Source: Diphasiastrum complanatum | Taxonomy: Eukaryota > Streptophyta > Lycopodiopsida > Lycopodiales > Lycopodiaceae | NCBI GenBank assembly: GCA_029204225.1 | Contig: CM055092.1 | Location: 71,117,472 to 71,181,471, forward strand | Reading direction: 5' to 3' | DNA: 64,000 nt | Shown: piece by piece, positions 38,618-49,788 of the stretch | Layout of the letters: each line of letters opens with the position of its first letter | How positions within the stretch are numbered: the first letter of the stretch is position 1 | The notes under the pieces: model-generated | Told to the model about the DNA's origin: nothing | What the model saw: only the letters and a program-made list of their open reading frames with translations | Databases searched by the model: none | Program-made: the position numbers and the translations under genes

Positions 38618-39561
38618 TGTTGGAATTCTATGCTCAAGCCCAATTCCATTAGGTAATGAGCATCCTGAAAAACCTGTCGAAAAACTACAAAAACAGAGGA
38701 GGCTCGATTTTCTACTTGAAGATCGAAAAATTCAGGATCGAATTTTTTCGACCCAATGTCAATCCCATCAAAGAGAAATTTTCCGACCCTGGATCGGATC
38801 GGATCGAGGCGAAAAATATCCGGGCGTCTTCGACCCTGGATTGGATCGAATCGGGTCTAACTTCTTCGGCCCCTGGTTCACTATGCAATTTTCGACCCTT
38901 TGTATATTTTGACACTGTCAACTCAAATTTTTTTGATATTCTATCGACTCGAAAAATCCGAGATTTTTCGATATCCAAAAGTTAGAATTTTCCGATACCG
39001 TATCGACTTTAAAAAATCGTAATTTTTTGAGTCATTGTATATTTTTCGAGTCTTTGTAAAATTCGATACCGTCAGAACTCCGACCCGCGTCCTGACGTTG
39101 ATAGTCCACCTACCTCCTCTGTACAAACATTCACTGTAAAATGGCGGCTACTGCAGGACAAATGTAGTTAATCAAGTAGATTAATGTCAACTTTCAATGT
39201 ACTGATTATCTGACCTCCAATCATCAATCATCAAGGAAGATCTACTGGAGTCAGTGCTCTGATCAGGTTATCATCCTGCAAGCATTATGTTGTAGATAGT
39301 TAAGTTCAGTTTTTAAGTTTGAGAGCAATCATCAACGAACTAAGCTGAAGACTGATTGCGCTCACTGATTTGTGCCCAGCTTCAAGCATTGACTCAATTT
39401 TGATTATTATCAGAGTGTATTTTGTGTCTACAAGACTATTTTTGTTCTATTGCACATTGTCGTTATTTGATCCATCTTGAGCTTTGCTTTGCTGGTAACT
39501 GCTGCACTTCTGATCCACTACACCACCTTTGAATCATCTTTGAATCCACCGATTTACGACA
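38618..39561 (+). repeat. Copia 5' LTR (start inferred), rich in TTTTCGA motifs
   Basis: The end is set by the primer site; the start is inferred from TGTTGGAATT. Positions 38690-39070 have an unusual density of TCGAAAAAT / ATTTTTCGA and GACCC units in both orientations. Confidence 0.6.
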
Positions 39562-39573
39562 TGGTATCAGAGC
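39562..39573 (+). promoter_or_regulatory. Primer binding site, initiator tRNA-Met
   Basis: TGGTATCAGAGC directly after the LTR end ACA. Confidence 0.9.
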
Positions 39574-39703
39574 AGGTGGCTCAGTAATTTGCATTTCCAT
39601 TGTGGATTCAGTCTTGTTTCTACCAAGACTTCATCTCAGTAAGTGCGCAGCCAACAGTATCTCGTTATTGTTGTTTCTACCAACGATATCATTACTACAC
39701 CAG

Positions 39704-41037
39704 AATGGATTCTACTTCTAGTTCTTCTCTGATTGATAGCCAGAGGCTGATGCAGCTAGCATCATGAAATGGAGACAACGAGATGGCAAGGCATTTGCCT
39801 TAATCACTCTGAATATCAAAGACTCCCAGATCAGTCATATCCGATTTGCACAGACTGCTAAGGATGTCTGGGACATCCTAACAACACTCTATGACATCAG
39901 AGATGTCACTTCCAAACTACATTTGAGGAAGAAATTCTTCACACTCAGAATGTCTGATGCAGACACTATTTCCAACCATCTCAATACATTCAAAAATCTT
40001 ATGGAGCATATGACTGCAATAGGGTCGAACATTGAAGATTTAGATGCAGTGATGACTCTTTTATCGAGTCTCCCTGATGCCTATGAAACATGGGTCATGG
40101 CTATTTCGACCCAGCAACACTAACTTTATCTAAGGTCATTTTGATGCTATTACAAGAGGAGATAAGAAGAAATGCATCCTCCTCAGGCTCAGGATTGGAT
40201 CCTCAAGCTCTATACACAAACAAAAATTAGAAAAATCAGAAGAGATCTCTAAAGTCAGATTTTTCTGACACAAAGAGCAACAAGCAATCTGGGTCAAATT
40301 TTGACTCAGGGTCGAATTTTGGCTCAGGGCGAATTCGAATTCAAATTTTTCCTCAGGATCAAATTTGAACACTTCATCATTCCAGCCTCAACAGAACCTG
40401 TTCTGCAAATACTATAAGAGGACTGGTCATCTCATCAAGGACTGCAGGACACTCAAGTACAACAATGAAAAGAAGATGCAGTCCTAACAACAAGCAACTG
40501 CTGCCTCAACCAATTACTCGATCCAGCATGAAGAGGAAGATGAAGTTGCCTTCTTGACCAAAGTCAAAGAACAACAAGATATTGATTCCTGGTATTTGAA
40601 CTCACCATCGAGACTGGTTCCATAACTACAAGTCATACACCCATTCTAGAGTTGTGCAACTTGGAGACAACTAAACTCATACTATCAAGGGTGAAGGAAC
40701 AGTCAGGATCAAATTCTAGAAAGGTGACGTAATGTTTTTGTCCAGTGTTCTTCACATTCCAAATTTGACCAAAAGCCTGCTCTCAGTTAGAAGAATCACA
40801 AATTCAAGTCAGAGAGTCAAATTCGATAGACAGGGCTGCACTATTCTTGACGAATCTAGGAAAGTTGTTGCTTTTAGTAGAAGGTGTGGCAATTTGTACA
40901 AACTCAGTCACTCTTATTCTACAAGTAGTCAAGCTCTTTTTACTACTACTGATTCAAATGATATGCTGTGGCATCACAGATTAGGCCATTTAAATTCAAG
41001 TTGTATTCAACAAATGTCAAAACAGAACTTAGTAGAT
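39704..41037 (+). pseudogene. Copia gag, protease remnant and GAG-pre-integrase
   Basis: Gag: ALITLNIKDSQISHIRF, AKDVWDILTTLYD, LLSSLPDAYETWVMA. The zinc knuckle FCKYYKRTGHLIKDC has Tyr for the second Cys. Protease-downstream region: HSRVVQLGDN then a stop, HIPNLTKSLLSV, MLWHHRLGHLNSSCI. Several stops. Same family as the minus-strand fragment at 54745-55437. Confidence 0.85.
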
Positions 41038-41118
41038 CTAGCGTACTCAGTTTTGATAATTTAGAGCGCATTTTGTGTCTACACTACTATTTTTGTTCTA
41101 TTGTGCATTGTTGTTATT

Positions 41119-42374
41119 TGTCGTACTATACCAACAGAGTTAATATAGATTTTATAGTAAATAATGTCGTTCTCACAAAGGACATTAGAAAGTTATGTTT
41201 TTGGTACAATTATGGCAAGTGGTTTCGAGTGTTATTCTGGTTGTCGACAGACATTAAAAAGTAACCAGTATTACTTATATTTGGGATGGGTAGAGTTAAT
41301 AAATTTAGAATCTGGCCTCTATCGAATTAGATGAAGCGTGTTCTACAAATGAGATGTTATCAGAGTAGTACAACGGTACTACACTCTGGCTGATTAAGGT
41401 GTCAACAGAGAATCGAGAATTGTTCGATGTATTCGCGACTGTGCAGACAATTAATTGATCGCATTCGCGAACTATTCGTTTCTAGATAGAAGTCCTCAAC
41501 AACTAAAGTCCAACCTAATGGTTAAAGAACACGAAGAGTTTTAGAATATGTTAGAAGCTTATGTCAATGCCAATCAGGAAGACAGATCAAAGACTTAATT
41601 CTTCAGGCATGGACTGTCATCTCATATGTATACATACAACTTTATTCAATGATCATGCTAGACTATACCAAAGATAGTAGTTATTCGAGTGCCAAAAAGT
41701 AAGTATTCGCGACAGATGAATAAGATAGTTTAAAGACAGTTCTTTAGAGCATGCTTTACGGAAACTCAGCAAACGGCTATAATGCACTAGAGCGTCTGTC
41801 TGATCAGAAAGACATTTATGAAATGCATTAGAGATTGTTAGCAGACTCCAGATCACTCACACTCAACAGTGCGGAGAACAGAGATAAGGGAGAATAATTC
41901 ACAGAACTCTATTCACTTCTTCAATCTCTTACATAAGCATAAACTCTTCTCTCTCGATGATCGAGACTGAAGTGTGAGATCAATATATGTTCTACGGGGC
42001 GAACAAACACACCTCTAATACAACAAGTGTGTCGCTCCCGTGAAAGGGTCTAGTTAACGATTAGACTGAAAATATGTTCACCTATACCATTGGAGGTATA
42101 CTTAACTATGAGTTAAAGTTACTCTAGTTTATCATGTCTTTTCGTATCTAGTCATTTCAATATGGACAACCTAGTAAAGGTTGTCCAAGACAATGTCTTT
42201 TCCTTTCAAAGGTCTTGTCCTTAATTACAAGGCAAGTACTTAGGAGATATATTCCCAAAAAATGACTTAGGCCTCTTCATGATTTATACTTATCCAGGTC
42301 ATATCTTCATTTTCGAGTATATCATGCCATATTTATGTTGATATTTTAATTTTTAACATTTTCATGGCATCACA
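41119..42374 (-). repeat. Proposed gypsy 3' LTR, minus strand
   Basis: On the minus strand begins TGTGATGCCATG just after a purine tract; the far end is set where copia LTR homology stops. About 1,256 bp. No second copy is available to confirm it. Confidence 0.55.
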
Positions 42375-42606
42375 TATCCCCTTCCTCAAATGTGAAACGT
42401 CCTCGTGAACATATCATCTTTATCTCGAGGAGTATTCGAGAAACATTCTTGTTCGTCAGATTTTCGTTGAGGCGAAAAGATATTTCTTCGTGTATTTCAT
42501 CCTTTGGATATTTCTTCATCTTAGAGAATATATGTCTTGCTGTTTCTTTTAATTGAATAGGTTGTTTTGAGTTGATCTTTGAATTGCTGATGAAAATTGG
42601 AATCAA
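42370..42606 (-). other. Short frame before the gypsy 3' LTR
   Basis: 79 codons on the minus strand (NSKINSKQPIQLKETARHIF), no family recognised, running into the purine tract. Probably untranslated 3' element sequence. Confidence 0.3.
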
Positions 42607-42700
42607 ACTTCAAAACATCTTCAAACTTCAAAACATCTTCAAACTTCAAAAAGTCAGCATCCCATAGAAACATCACTACGACAAAGACACGAATGAATTT

Positions 42701-43993
42701 TCAAAAATGATTCAGTTCTTCATATAACTTCTGAGCAAGCTCCAAATTCTGTTGAGCTTCGATCAAGAGCAAGTCTTCTTTTAATTTGGTATAGCAGCCA
42801 ATTGGTAAGTTGCCGAATTCTTCTAACTTAACCAAGAGTAATGTTCCATCGAACAGCTCCTGGGTTAAGTTGGTATCTTCATCTGAATCACTTCGTAGAA
42901 TGATTTCTTTACAGTAACGAACTGAAAATCTAATAAAATTGCTTTTAACATAAAGTTTCTGAACAAAAAATAATGTCTTCGCTGCAAAGGTACCAAACTG
43001 CCAAAATATATATGTACAAAATTGCTTATAACGAAATGACTTCCTTCTATCTTGCAAATTATGGCAAATCTCCGCAAAATATTCTGCAAGGTTTCGCTCC
43101 CAATCCAAATATAGACTGAATAATTCCGGATAAGCCATATTGATATTTATTAGCAGACCTGCATCGTCGAATGTGCCTAAATCTGCAACGGCTTGTGGTT
43201 TGTACAGCTGAAACTGCGCCTTCCGCTTCCAAAAATGTTGCTTATTATCTTCGTTTCGCAAAAATTGAAGTTCTTTGATTCGGATATATTCGAGAGCATA
43301 CATAGTCGAAGAGCCTATGTATAACTCTATCGATCTGAAAGGTACAACTTGGAATTTACCCTGGATTATGCCCCAGCAGAGACATCATTTTTGCTCGATA
43401 GTGAGCTAAGCCCATAACCATAGAAAGTCGTTCTTCTCCCACGGTCGCTTCCAGTCGTCCTTCAGCTCCGCCAACTCTTCCTCGACAAGAGCCTTCGCAT
43501 CCTCGAGCGGTTGTAAGAACTCGACTCGAAAATTATCGAGCACCTGGCCTTGGAGTTGGTTCAGCTTCGTGAGATCGACAATGATTGACCTGGCGGTGGT
43601 GCTCAGAGACAAAGCAACTTCTGTCTTTAATCTTGTCATTCGCTCCTCCTGTAGATGTTTCTGGAGCGCGACATTATGTTGGTTTGTAGCCAAAAGTTGC
43701 TGCTTCAAAAAATTGTTTTGAGTCTGAAAATTGTCAGATTTGGCTTGAATCACCTTATTGGTCTGCTTCAAAGAATCAGTTTCCTTTATTAAAGTCTAAA
43801 GCTGTGTTTCAAGGGAACGATGTTGTTCGATCAGCTTCGTGTTGTCTGATTTGAGCGAATCGATCTTCTCAAAGGACTCCTTCAGAGAGTCGAGTGATTT
43901 TCTCTCTGAGGTGATAAGCTGCATTGTGAGTTGACGGTGGTACTTGTCGAACTCATATACTTCAGCCACAAGGTTCTTGGCTTTCTCAGTCAT
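42701..43993 (-). pseudogene. Accessory coiled-coil ORF between integrase and 3' LTR
   Basis: One reading frame of about 430 codons on the minus strand, starting METs at 43993 and ending NHF at 42701, with internal stops at about 43796, 43406 and about 43385. Residues 1-190 are a long heptad-like coiled coil (ITSERKSLDSLKESFEKID, LKQQLLATNQHNVALQKHL). The rest, from about 230, is an unrecognised aromatic-rich helical domain (WERNLAEYFAEICHNL, YIFWQFGTFAAKTLFFVQKL). Not gag, pol or a clear envelope protein; no signal peptide or definite membrane anchor. Confidence 0.7.
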
Positions 43994-44514
43994 GGATCGA
44001 AATCACACACGTGAATAATGATGATCACGTGGCCATCATCTTTAATGGAGGGATACAAAAAATAGGTCAAGAGATTCTCAAAAGATTCTCGTAAATATGC
44101 AAAAATATTCTAGAAAGTTTCGCGAAACTTTCTCGAAGGATCTTTTAAAAAAATGTATAGAAACTTATGAAAATTTCTCGAAAATTTTAGCAACATACTA
44201 GAAAATTTCTCGAAAAACTGGAGATAATGCTTAGAAAAGTTCTAGAAAAATTCTCGAAAATGATTTACAAAAATTTGATTAACAATTTCAGTGTCGCGAA
44301 AGAAAAAAAATTCTCAAAAAAATATCGAAAATACTTTCAAAATGATATTGAAAGATTGAGAGAAGTCAACAAAAATTCACAAAAATCTCTCGAAAAAAAA
44401 ATTAAAAAAACTAAATGTCGCAAAAAAAAAAAATTAGACGAGATAAAAGAAAATTCGCGATTATTTTCAGAGAAATACTAGAAAATAATAAGAATAAATA
44501 AAAAAAAATTCTGG

Positions 44515-45358
44515 TCAAAGGTAGTATTTCTTCAGTCTGGACCCGTTAATACGTGTCAGTAATAATTCGTCTTCAAGTGATTGAAGTTGCACAGAACCAT
44601 TGTCAAACACCTCTATGACTTTATACGGTCCAAGCCATCGCATATGGAGTTTTCCAGGGAACTTTTGATGGCGACTGTCATATATCAGAGCATAATGATC
44701 AACTTTAAGATCACATTTTTTTATATGACTGTCATATTTCTTCTTTCTTTGTTTCTGAATTTCCTCCGTTAGTTTTTGTGAAGTCTCTCGAACTTCAGCT
44801 AGTTCTTCAATATTAGTCAACTTTTCATTTATAAATCCTGCATCTGTTCGTTGAGCTTGAATACGAAAGGTTTTCACCTCGAATTCAATTGGCAAGATAG
44901 GATGCATACCATATGTAAGGAAATATGGTGTCTGTTTCGTCGTGATTTTCTCTGTGTTGCGATAAACCCAGAGAACTGATGGTAGTTTCTGATCCCAATC
45001 CGTTGCATGTGCAATAGTAATTTTAGTCAGGATCTTGCATAAAATTCCATTAACTCTTTCTGTCAACCCGTTTGCTTTTGGATTATACAGTGTAGTTTTT
45101 CTGTGTTTGATCAGGAAATAGGTTGTTAGCAACCGTATCGTATCATTTAGAAAATGTGTTCCTCGGTCACTTACAAATACAAGTGGACAACCATATCTTG
45201 TGATTATACTTTTGAATAAGAACGTCGCGACAGTTTTCGCATCGTTTCGTTTCGTCGTCTCTGCTTCAACGTTCTTGGTAGCATAATCCGTGGCAACTAG
45301 AATATAACGACATTTCCTATGTCGGGTAATAGGTTTGATTGGACCGACAAAGTCAATC
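44515..45358 (-). pseudogene. Gypsy integrase, catalytic core and C-terminus
   Basis: Minus strand; starts at DFVGPIKPITRHRKCRY right at the inserted element. Core: ILVATDYATKNVEAE, LVFVSDRGTHFLND, YNPKANGLTERVNG (DDE). C-terminus HMRWLGPYKVIEVFDNGSVQL and ending RINGSRLKKYYL. No chromodomain. The open frame is long and intact from the insertion point. Confidence 0.88.
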
Positions 45359-45360
45359 CT

Positions 45361-46191
45361 TGTGAAAAATGCAAAAATAAGCTTGGTAGAGGCCAAAAAT
45401 TTTGTATATAGATAAGCACACATGTGTGGAGCCTGTTCCCACGTGTGAAAATAGTGTACTTGTCATGTACCATAATCATATAGGTTGTACATATGAGTTA
45501 ATTCAAGTTCAAGTGGCTAAAAAGGCCAAAAACTAGTTTTCTAGACATATGACACATGGCATCAATCTATTGCTTGCATGAGCCACATCCTTTGGTTAGG
45601 TGTCACATCCCATGTGTAGAGGACAGCTCACATGTGTGGAATAAGCTAAAGTAGACGAATTTTGACTTCTAGAAGATTTTCAAGTGGATCTCCATATAGA
45701 AGGAAATGGACCAAAAGTGCTCAAAATAGAAAGTTTTGTCCAAGTGTCAGTTTTGCATGATGAATCATCATATGACAAAGCACCTTCACACATGTGGGAT
45801 CAAAGGAATGATTAGTACCACGAGCTCCCACTTATTGTATATATAGAGCCACATTTGGCCATAATCAGTGTGAGACACCAATCTTGGTTTTGGAAGCAAT
45901 TTTGAGTGATTCTCTCCATTTGTCTACATTTTTTTTTATTGTTTTGAGGTTCTATCAATGTGTACTTGATTCTCATGTTGGAGTCCATACTCAGACAGTG
46001 TTTCACACGTGTCAAACCATAAAGTACACTTACCTTCAATTAATGATTGTTCTTGTTAGGATTTTGTGTCTAGAATTGATCTAGATTGATCTTAATCTGA
46101 AGTAGATTAATAGATCAAGTAATCTGACAACCAATCCCTCTTGAGGATCAGATTAGGATCCACTCTTGGTCCTTTTTGTACTTTTTCCACA
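45361..46191 (+). repeat. 5' LTR of the non-autonomous element
   Basis: 831 bp. Likely TATA box at about 45838-45848 (tgtatatatagag). Several CACATGTG / CACGTG palindromes (about 45417, 45438, 45627, 45789, 46000). Confidence 0.9.
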
Positions 46192-46204
46192 TGGTATCAG
46201 TGCC
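46192..46204 (+). promoter_or_regulatory. Primer binding site, variant
   Basis: TGGTATCAGTGCC, one base different from the initiator tRNA-Met site TGGTATCAGAGC used by other elements here. Confidence 0.75.
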
Positions 46205-47783
46205 TAGTACAAGAGGTTTTGTTGAAATTGATAGGGTTAATCCAAATCAAAGCCAAAATTAGCAGTTTTTTGGAAACTAGTCAAATTTTGTGTAGCGAGT
46301 TGGATTTGATAGCTATCCTCAAAATTTTTGGTCCAGATCTTGTTGTGGGCTGTAGGAACCATTTTCACACGTGTGAGGCCGTACAGATCCTGTTTTGATT
46401 GAGAAATTTCAAAAATTTGTAGAATTTGACTCACATACCCAATTTGAGTGATTTTTGGTGCAAAATCAAGCATTTTCTATAGTAAATCTAATCCCTTGAT
46501 TAGTTTTTGGATTAGATCAGCCAAAAAGTTAAAATTAAAGTTTGAATTAGGTGCATTAATTGATCATCTTTGATTTTTTGAGTGCATGTTGAAGTTGAGA
46601 GTGATTTTGCCAAAAATCATAGATTAAGGAGTGATATGCAAGGTGAGTGGATGAAATTCACTGTACCATCACTCTAGATTTGTTCAAGAGTGATAGGGTC
46701 AAGTTTAGAAGCATCAATTTGCTAGAAAACATCATTGGATCTGTCCTCCAAGTGAAACCTTGAGAGTTTCTAGTGCATATAGAGCATCTATGCAAATCTT
46801 TTGTAGAATTTGACATAGATTGGCTTAAATTGAGAGTTCTAGAAAAGAGGTTGAGATCCAAGTCACATTGTTCAACCCTACTCAATTTGTTTTAGTGATT
46901 GTAAGGCCTGAAAAGAGTCATTAAGGTGTCTATGGCAAATGTGTAGAGAGAGATCCAATTTTCTAAGAGTTCCTTCCTTTGTAGAGGGCAAGTTCTAGAA
47001 GCTCATTATGTGTTGTTATAGGTGAAGAATTTGTCTTCTCCTAGATGATCAAATCTTTCTAAGTGGTATTAGCTCTTTGAAGCATAATATCTTAGTGAGA
47101 AAAATCACAACTTTTTGATTTTGAATTTCATTCCAAGTCTTAAAAAGTAGAGTAATTGGTGGAATCCAATAGGAGTGATTAAATTCAATTTGTTGAGCAA
47201 AAATTGACATAGAATGTATGAAACTTAAATCAATTCTATTCAACTTTCTTTGTGAGAGTGTGAGGGTCAATTTGTGACCCATTGGATGTCTAGAATGAGG
47301 AGGAGTCCATATTTGAGTATTCATGCATGGTTGAGATCTATGTGAATCTCTAGTTGTCTAATTTTTAAGCTATGTGAAAAATTGGTGGTATAGTTTGTTT
47401 TCAAATCAAATTCATTCTAAATCTCAAGAGTGAGATTATTTGGGTCAAGAGTGAGTCCAAAAGAAGTGATTAAGTTTTATTTTCATGTGTTTGAAAAAAA
47501 AACCCATCTTTTGTTCAAGAATCTCAAGTTTTGAGAGAACTAGTCAAGTGAAAAGGAAAATCTAGGTGTCAAATCTTTTCATATCCATTTTAACTTTCAA
47601 AAGAAAGAGTCATTGGTATTTGATAAGTCCAATAGGAGAGTGGATCTGATTTCTTTTGTGATTTGATTCAAAGATTGTATGCTTTTGTCTTAGTGATCAA
47701 AGCAAAGTTTCCAAATGACTAGTCATTAGTGTGAAGATTGATTCTTAGGTTTGTGAGTTAGATCTTTTGTAGATCCTTCTAGA
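46205..47783 (+). other. Non-coding leader of the non-autonomous element
   Basis: About 1.6 kb with frequent stops in all frames and no motif. Long leaders are usual for large non-autonomous LTR elements. Confidence 0.6.
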
Positions 47784-48059
47784 TTGTTGAAGATGTTCAA
47801 ATCTAGTCTCTTGAGAGTCACAAATTACATATGTAGAATCATATCACAGGTTTTTATTCACATAGCATCAATAGGTGGCATTATATTGAAGGAAAGAAAG
47901 GATCCTAAGTGCAACCTTTGTGGCAAGGAAGGATATTTTTCCTCAAGATGCTACAAAAAGAAGACCAATCCATCCAAGAAGAACCAAAGCAAGGGGAGAA
48001 GGATGGAGCTTCAAGTTCGAAATGCAAATACAATAAGGCCTTTGTGGAAAGGTGAATGA
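47784..48059 (+). CDS. Gag-like zinc-knuckle ORF
   Basis: 91 codons. Contains CNLCGKEGYFSSRC (47910-47951), a CCHC-type knuckle with Tyr in place of His, followed by a Lys-rich tail. Suggests RNA binding for packaging. Overlaps the start of the next ORF, which is in the +1 frame. Confidence 0.65.
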   Translation: MLKMFKSSLLRVTNYICRIISQVFIHIASIGGIILKERKDPKCNLCGKEGYFSSRCYKKKTNPSKKNQSKGRRMELQVRNANTIRPLWKGE

Positions 48060-49665
48060 GGCTTGGAGTCTCACAAGGACTTGCAAGATTTGTCTTCAAC
48101 AGTCCATCACAACACATGTCGAATCTTTTGAAATTTTTCATTTGGAAGTGCATTGTTTGGTTCAAGATGCAAAAATAGATGTCACTTTCATGAAAGTAAC
48201 TTGGATTTATTTTATGTCCTTGGAAAGTATTTTGCTTGGAACTTTAGACAAGTTCAAACTTATTGTTATGATCCAAGAGAAATCAATCAAGAATAAGGAA
48301 CATCAATCACAAAATGAAAATAGTTTCATTTATGCTATCATGTCAACTTATGAAGAACCATTTTGCTTTGAAGAGATTTTTGTATCTCAAAGGTGGATTA
48401 AGGCAATACTAGTTGAGTGTGATGCCTTAAAAGATAGCAAAATATGTTTTCCTTGTAAGCTTACATTAGTTATGAAGTCAAGGAAATGGAAATATCTTCA
48501 TAATGTAGGATCTTTTGGTTTCAATAAGATCATGAATGATATGTTCATTCATAAAGATGAAAATTGTATGTTTTCAATCTTAAAGGCAAGTTGTAAATTT
48601 ATGAGAATAAGTGAAGCATCCAAAGTGGACACTTATATCCATAAGCAAGTACTTAGCCTTATTGAGATGGAAATGCCTTTTGATTTCAATATTAGAAAAA
48701 TCATGCCAAGTTGTGGGGATTTTTGGACTTATGTTTCTAGCATAAGTAATTTTGATAATCATAGGAAGTGCATATTGTGTGGTCATAGTTGTTGTGATCA
48801 TTATGAGACATGGAGGTCTCGGATTCCCATCAAGAAGGAGCACCATGAAGAGGATCTTAAAGAATCATCTCAAGGTTCAAGTGTGCCAAGGATTGAGGAG
48901 GAGAGATCTTCTCAAGTTGTGATTCCAAAAAGAAACTCAAGAAATATGGTTGATTCCATGTGGCTCACATTTCAAGGGAAAGAGGAGCATATCTCATGTG
49001 GTATACATCTCATACTTACTTCTCTTATGTCATTTGATAAATCAATTTGCTTTAGTGAGATCATTGCATCTCCAAATTGGAGTACAACCATACTAGTTGA
49101 GTATGAAGTCTCTCTTGAGAACATAGATGATGTTCTTAAAAGGTTGAAATTGATTTTAAATCAATTAGAAGGCAAATGGTTATTTCATCAAATGCATGCT
49201 CTTGAGTCATGTAAGAGCAAAAGTGATTTGTTCACTCATAGTTTGAAAATTTGTATTGAGGCAAATTGTAAACTCTATATGAGAGTAAGTGAATCATCTT
49301 CTAAAGACACTTATCTCCATAATGAAGTATTTAGCCTCATTGGATCTGAGATTAGCATGGTAAACAAGCATGAAGATATGATGCAAACACTTTGTTATTA
49401 TAGCATGCATAGTCTTGCCAATTTGGATAAGTCTAATTCTCTAGATCATGGTAACATGATGTTAGATCTTTGTGATCCTAATAAGTCAAGAAGAAGCCTT
49501 TATTTTCTCATGGAGGAGCATGCACATGAAGAAGGAGCAAGCCTCAAGGTCAAGCATCTACATGAAAATTGGAAGGAATCAATTTTGGAGGTGCTAGGAT
49601 GGTGCAAGGCTCTCAAGTTCATCAAAGATGTCAACATCAAAGAAGCACTATCATGGATATGGTGA
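48052..49665 (+). CDS. Novel ORF of about 537 codons with internal duplication
   Basis: Open from 48037 to the stop after SWIW (49665); the first ATG in frame is downstream of 48052, which is GTG. No known domain recognised. Two copies of a 110-150 residue module are visible: about residues 97-245 and 318-465. Shared pattern: CF-EI--S--W---ILVE, KL-L, KW, then CK--MR-SE-S--DTY-H--V-SLI--E. Between them is CILCGHSCCDHYETW, a possible zinc site, and a charged linker. The 1.6-kb open frame without stops, amid decayed elements, implies recent constraint or youth. Confidence 0.7.
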   Translation: MNEAWSLTRTCKICLQQSITTHVESFEIFHLEVHCLVQDAKIDVTFMKVTWIYFMSLESILLGTLDKFKLIVMIQEKSIKNKEHQSQNENSFIYAIMSTYEEPFCFEEIFVSQRWIKAILVECDALKDSKICFPCKLTLVMKSRKWKYLHNVGSFGFNKIMNDMFIHKDENCMFSILKASCKFMRISEASKVDTYIHKQVLSLIEMEMPFDFNIRKIMPSCGDFWTYVSSISNFDNHRKCILCGHSCCDHYETWRSRIPIKKEHHEEDLKESSQGSSVPRIEEERSSQVVIPKRNSRNMVDSMWLTFQGKEEHISCGIHLILTSLMSFDKSICFSEIIASPNWSTTILVEYEVSLENIDDVLKRLKLILNQLEGKWLFHQMHALESCKSKSDLFTHSLKICIEANCKLYMRVSESSSKDTYLHNEVFSLIGSEISMVNKHEDMMQTLCYYSMHSLANLDKSNSLDHGNMMLDLCDPNKSRRSLYFLMEEHAHEEGASLKVKHLHENWKESILEVLGWCKALKFIKDVNIKEALSWIW

Positions 49666-49788
49666 TTTCAGATCAACATCAAGCTCATTGTCTAATCTTC
49701 ACACCTTTTGAACCAGCAAAGACCAATTCAGCCCATGGAGTCAAGTTCAAGATCATCATGTTTTCCATCAAGCTAGATTTTTGAGGAG

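Larger units (their letters stand above)
38618..41118 (+). mobile_element. Ty1-copia remnant with 5' LTR, gag and pre-integrase
   Basis: Proposed 5' LTR 38618-39561 (TGTTGGAATTC...GATTTACGACA), primer site, gag and protease-side sequence up to about 41037. Then sequence matching 39400-39475 of its own LTR reappears (41045-41118), so most of pol was deleted. The right side is cut by a minus-strand gypsy at 41119. Confidence 0.75.

Noticed and set aside
38656-38985. 109-codon gene with an overlapping antisense frame
   Set aside because: Both frames come from the TTTTCGA-rich repeat field within the proposed LTR.
42701-43993. Envelope glycoprotein
   Set aside because: No signal peptide, no cleavage motif and no clear transmembrane anchor; mostly coiled coil and soluble-looking helices.
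44227-44481. Lys-rich 84-codon ORF on the plus strand
   Set aside because: A-rich spacer between gypsy integrase and its accessory ORF; composition alone explains the open frame.
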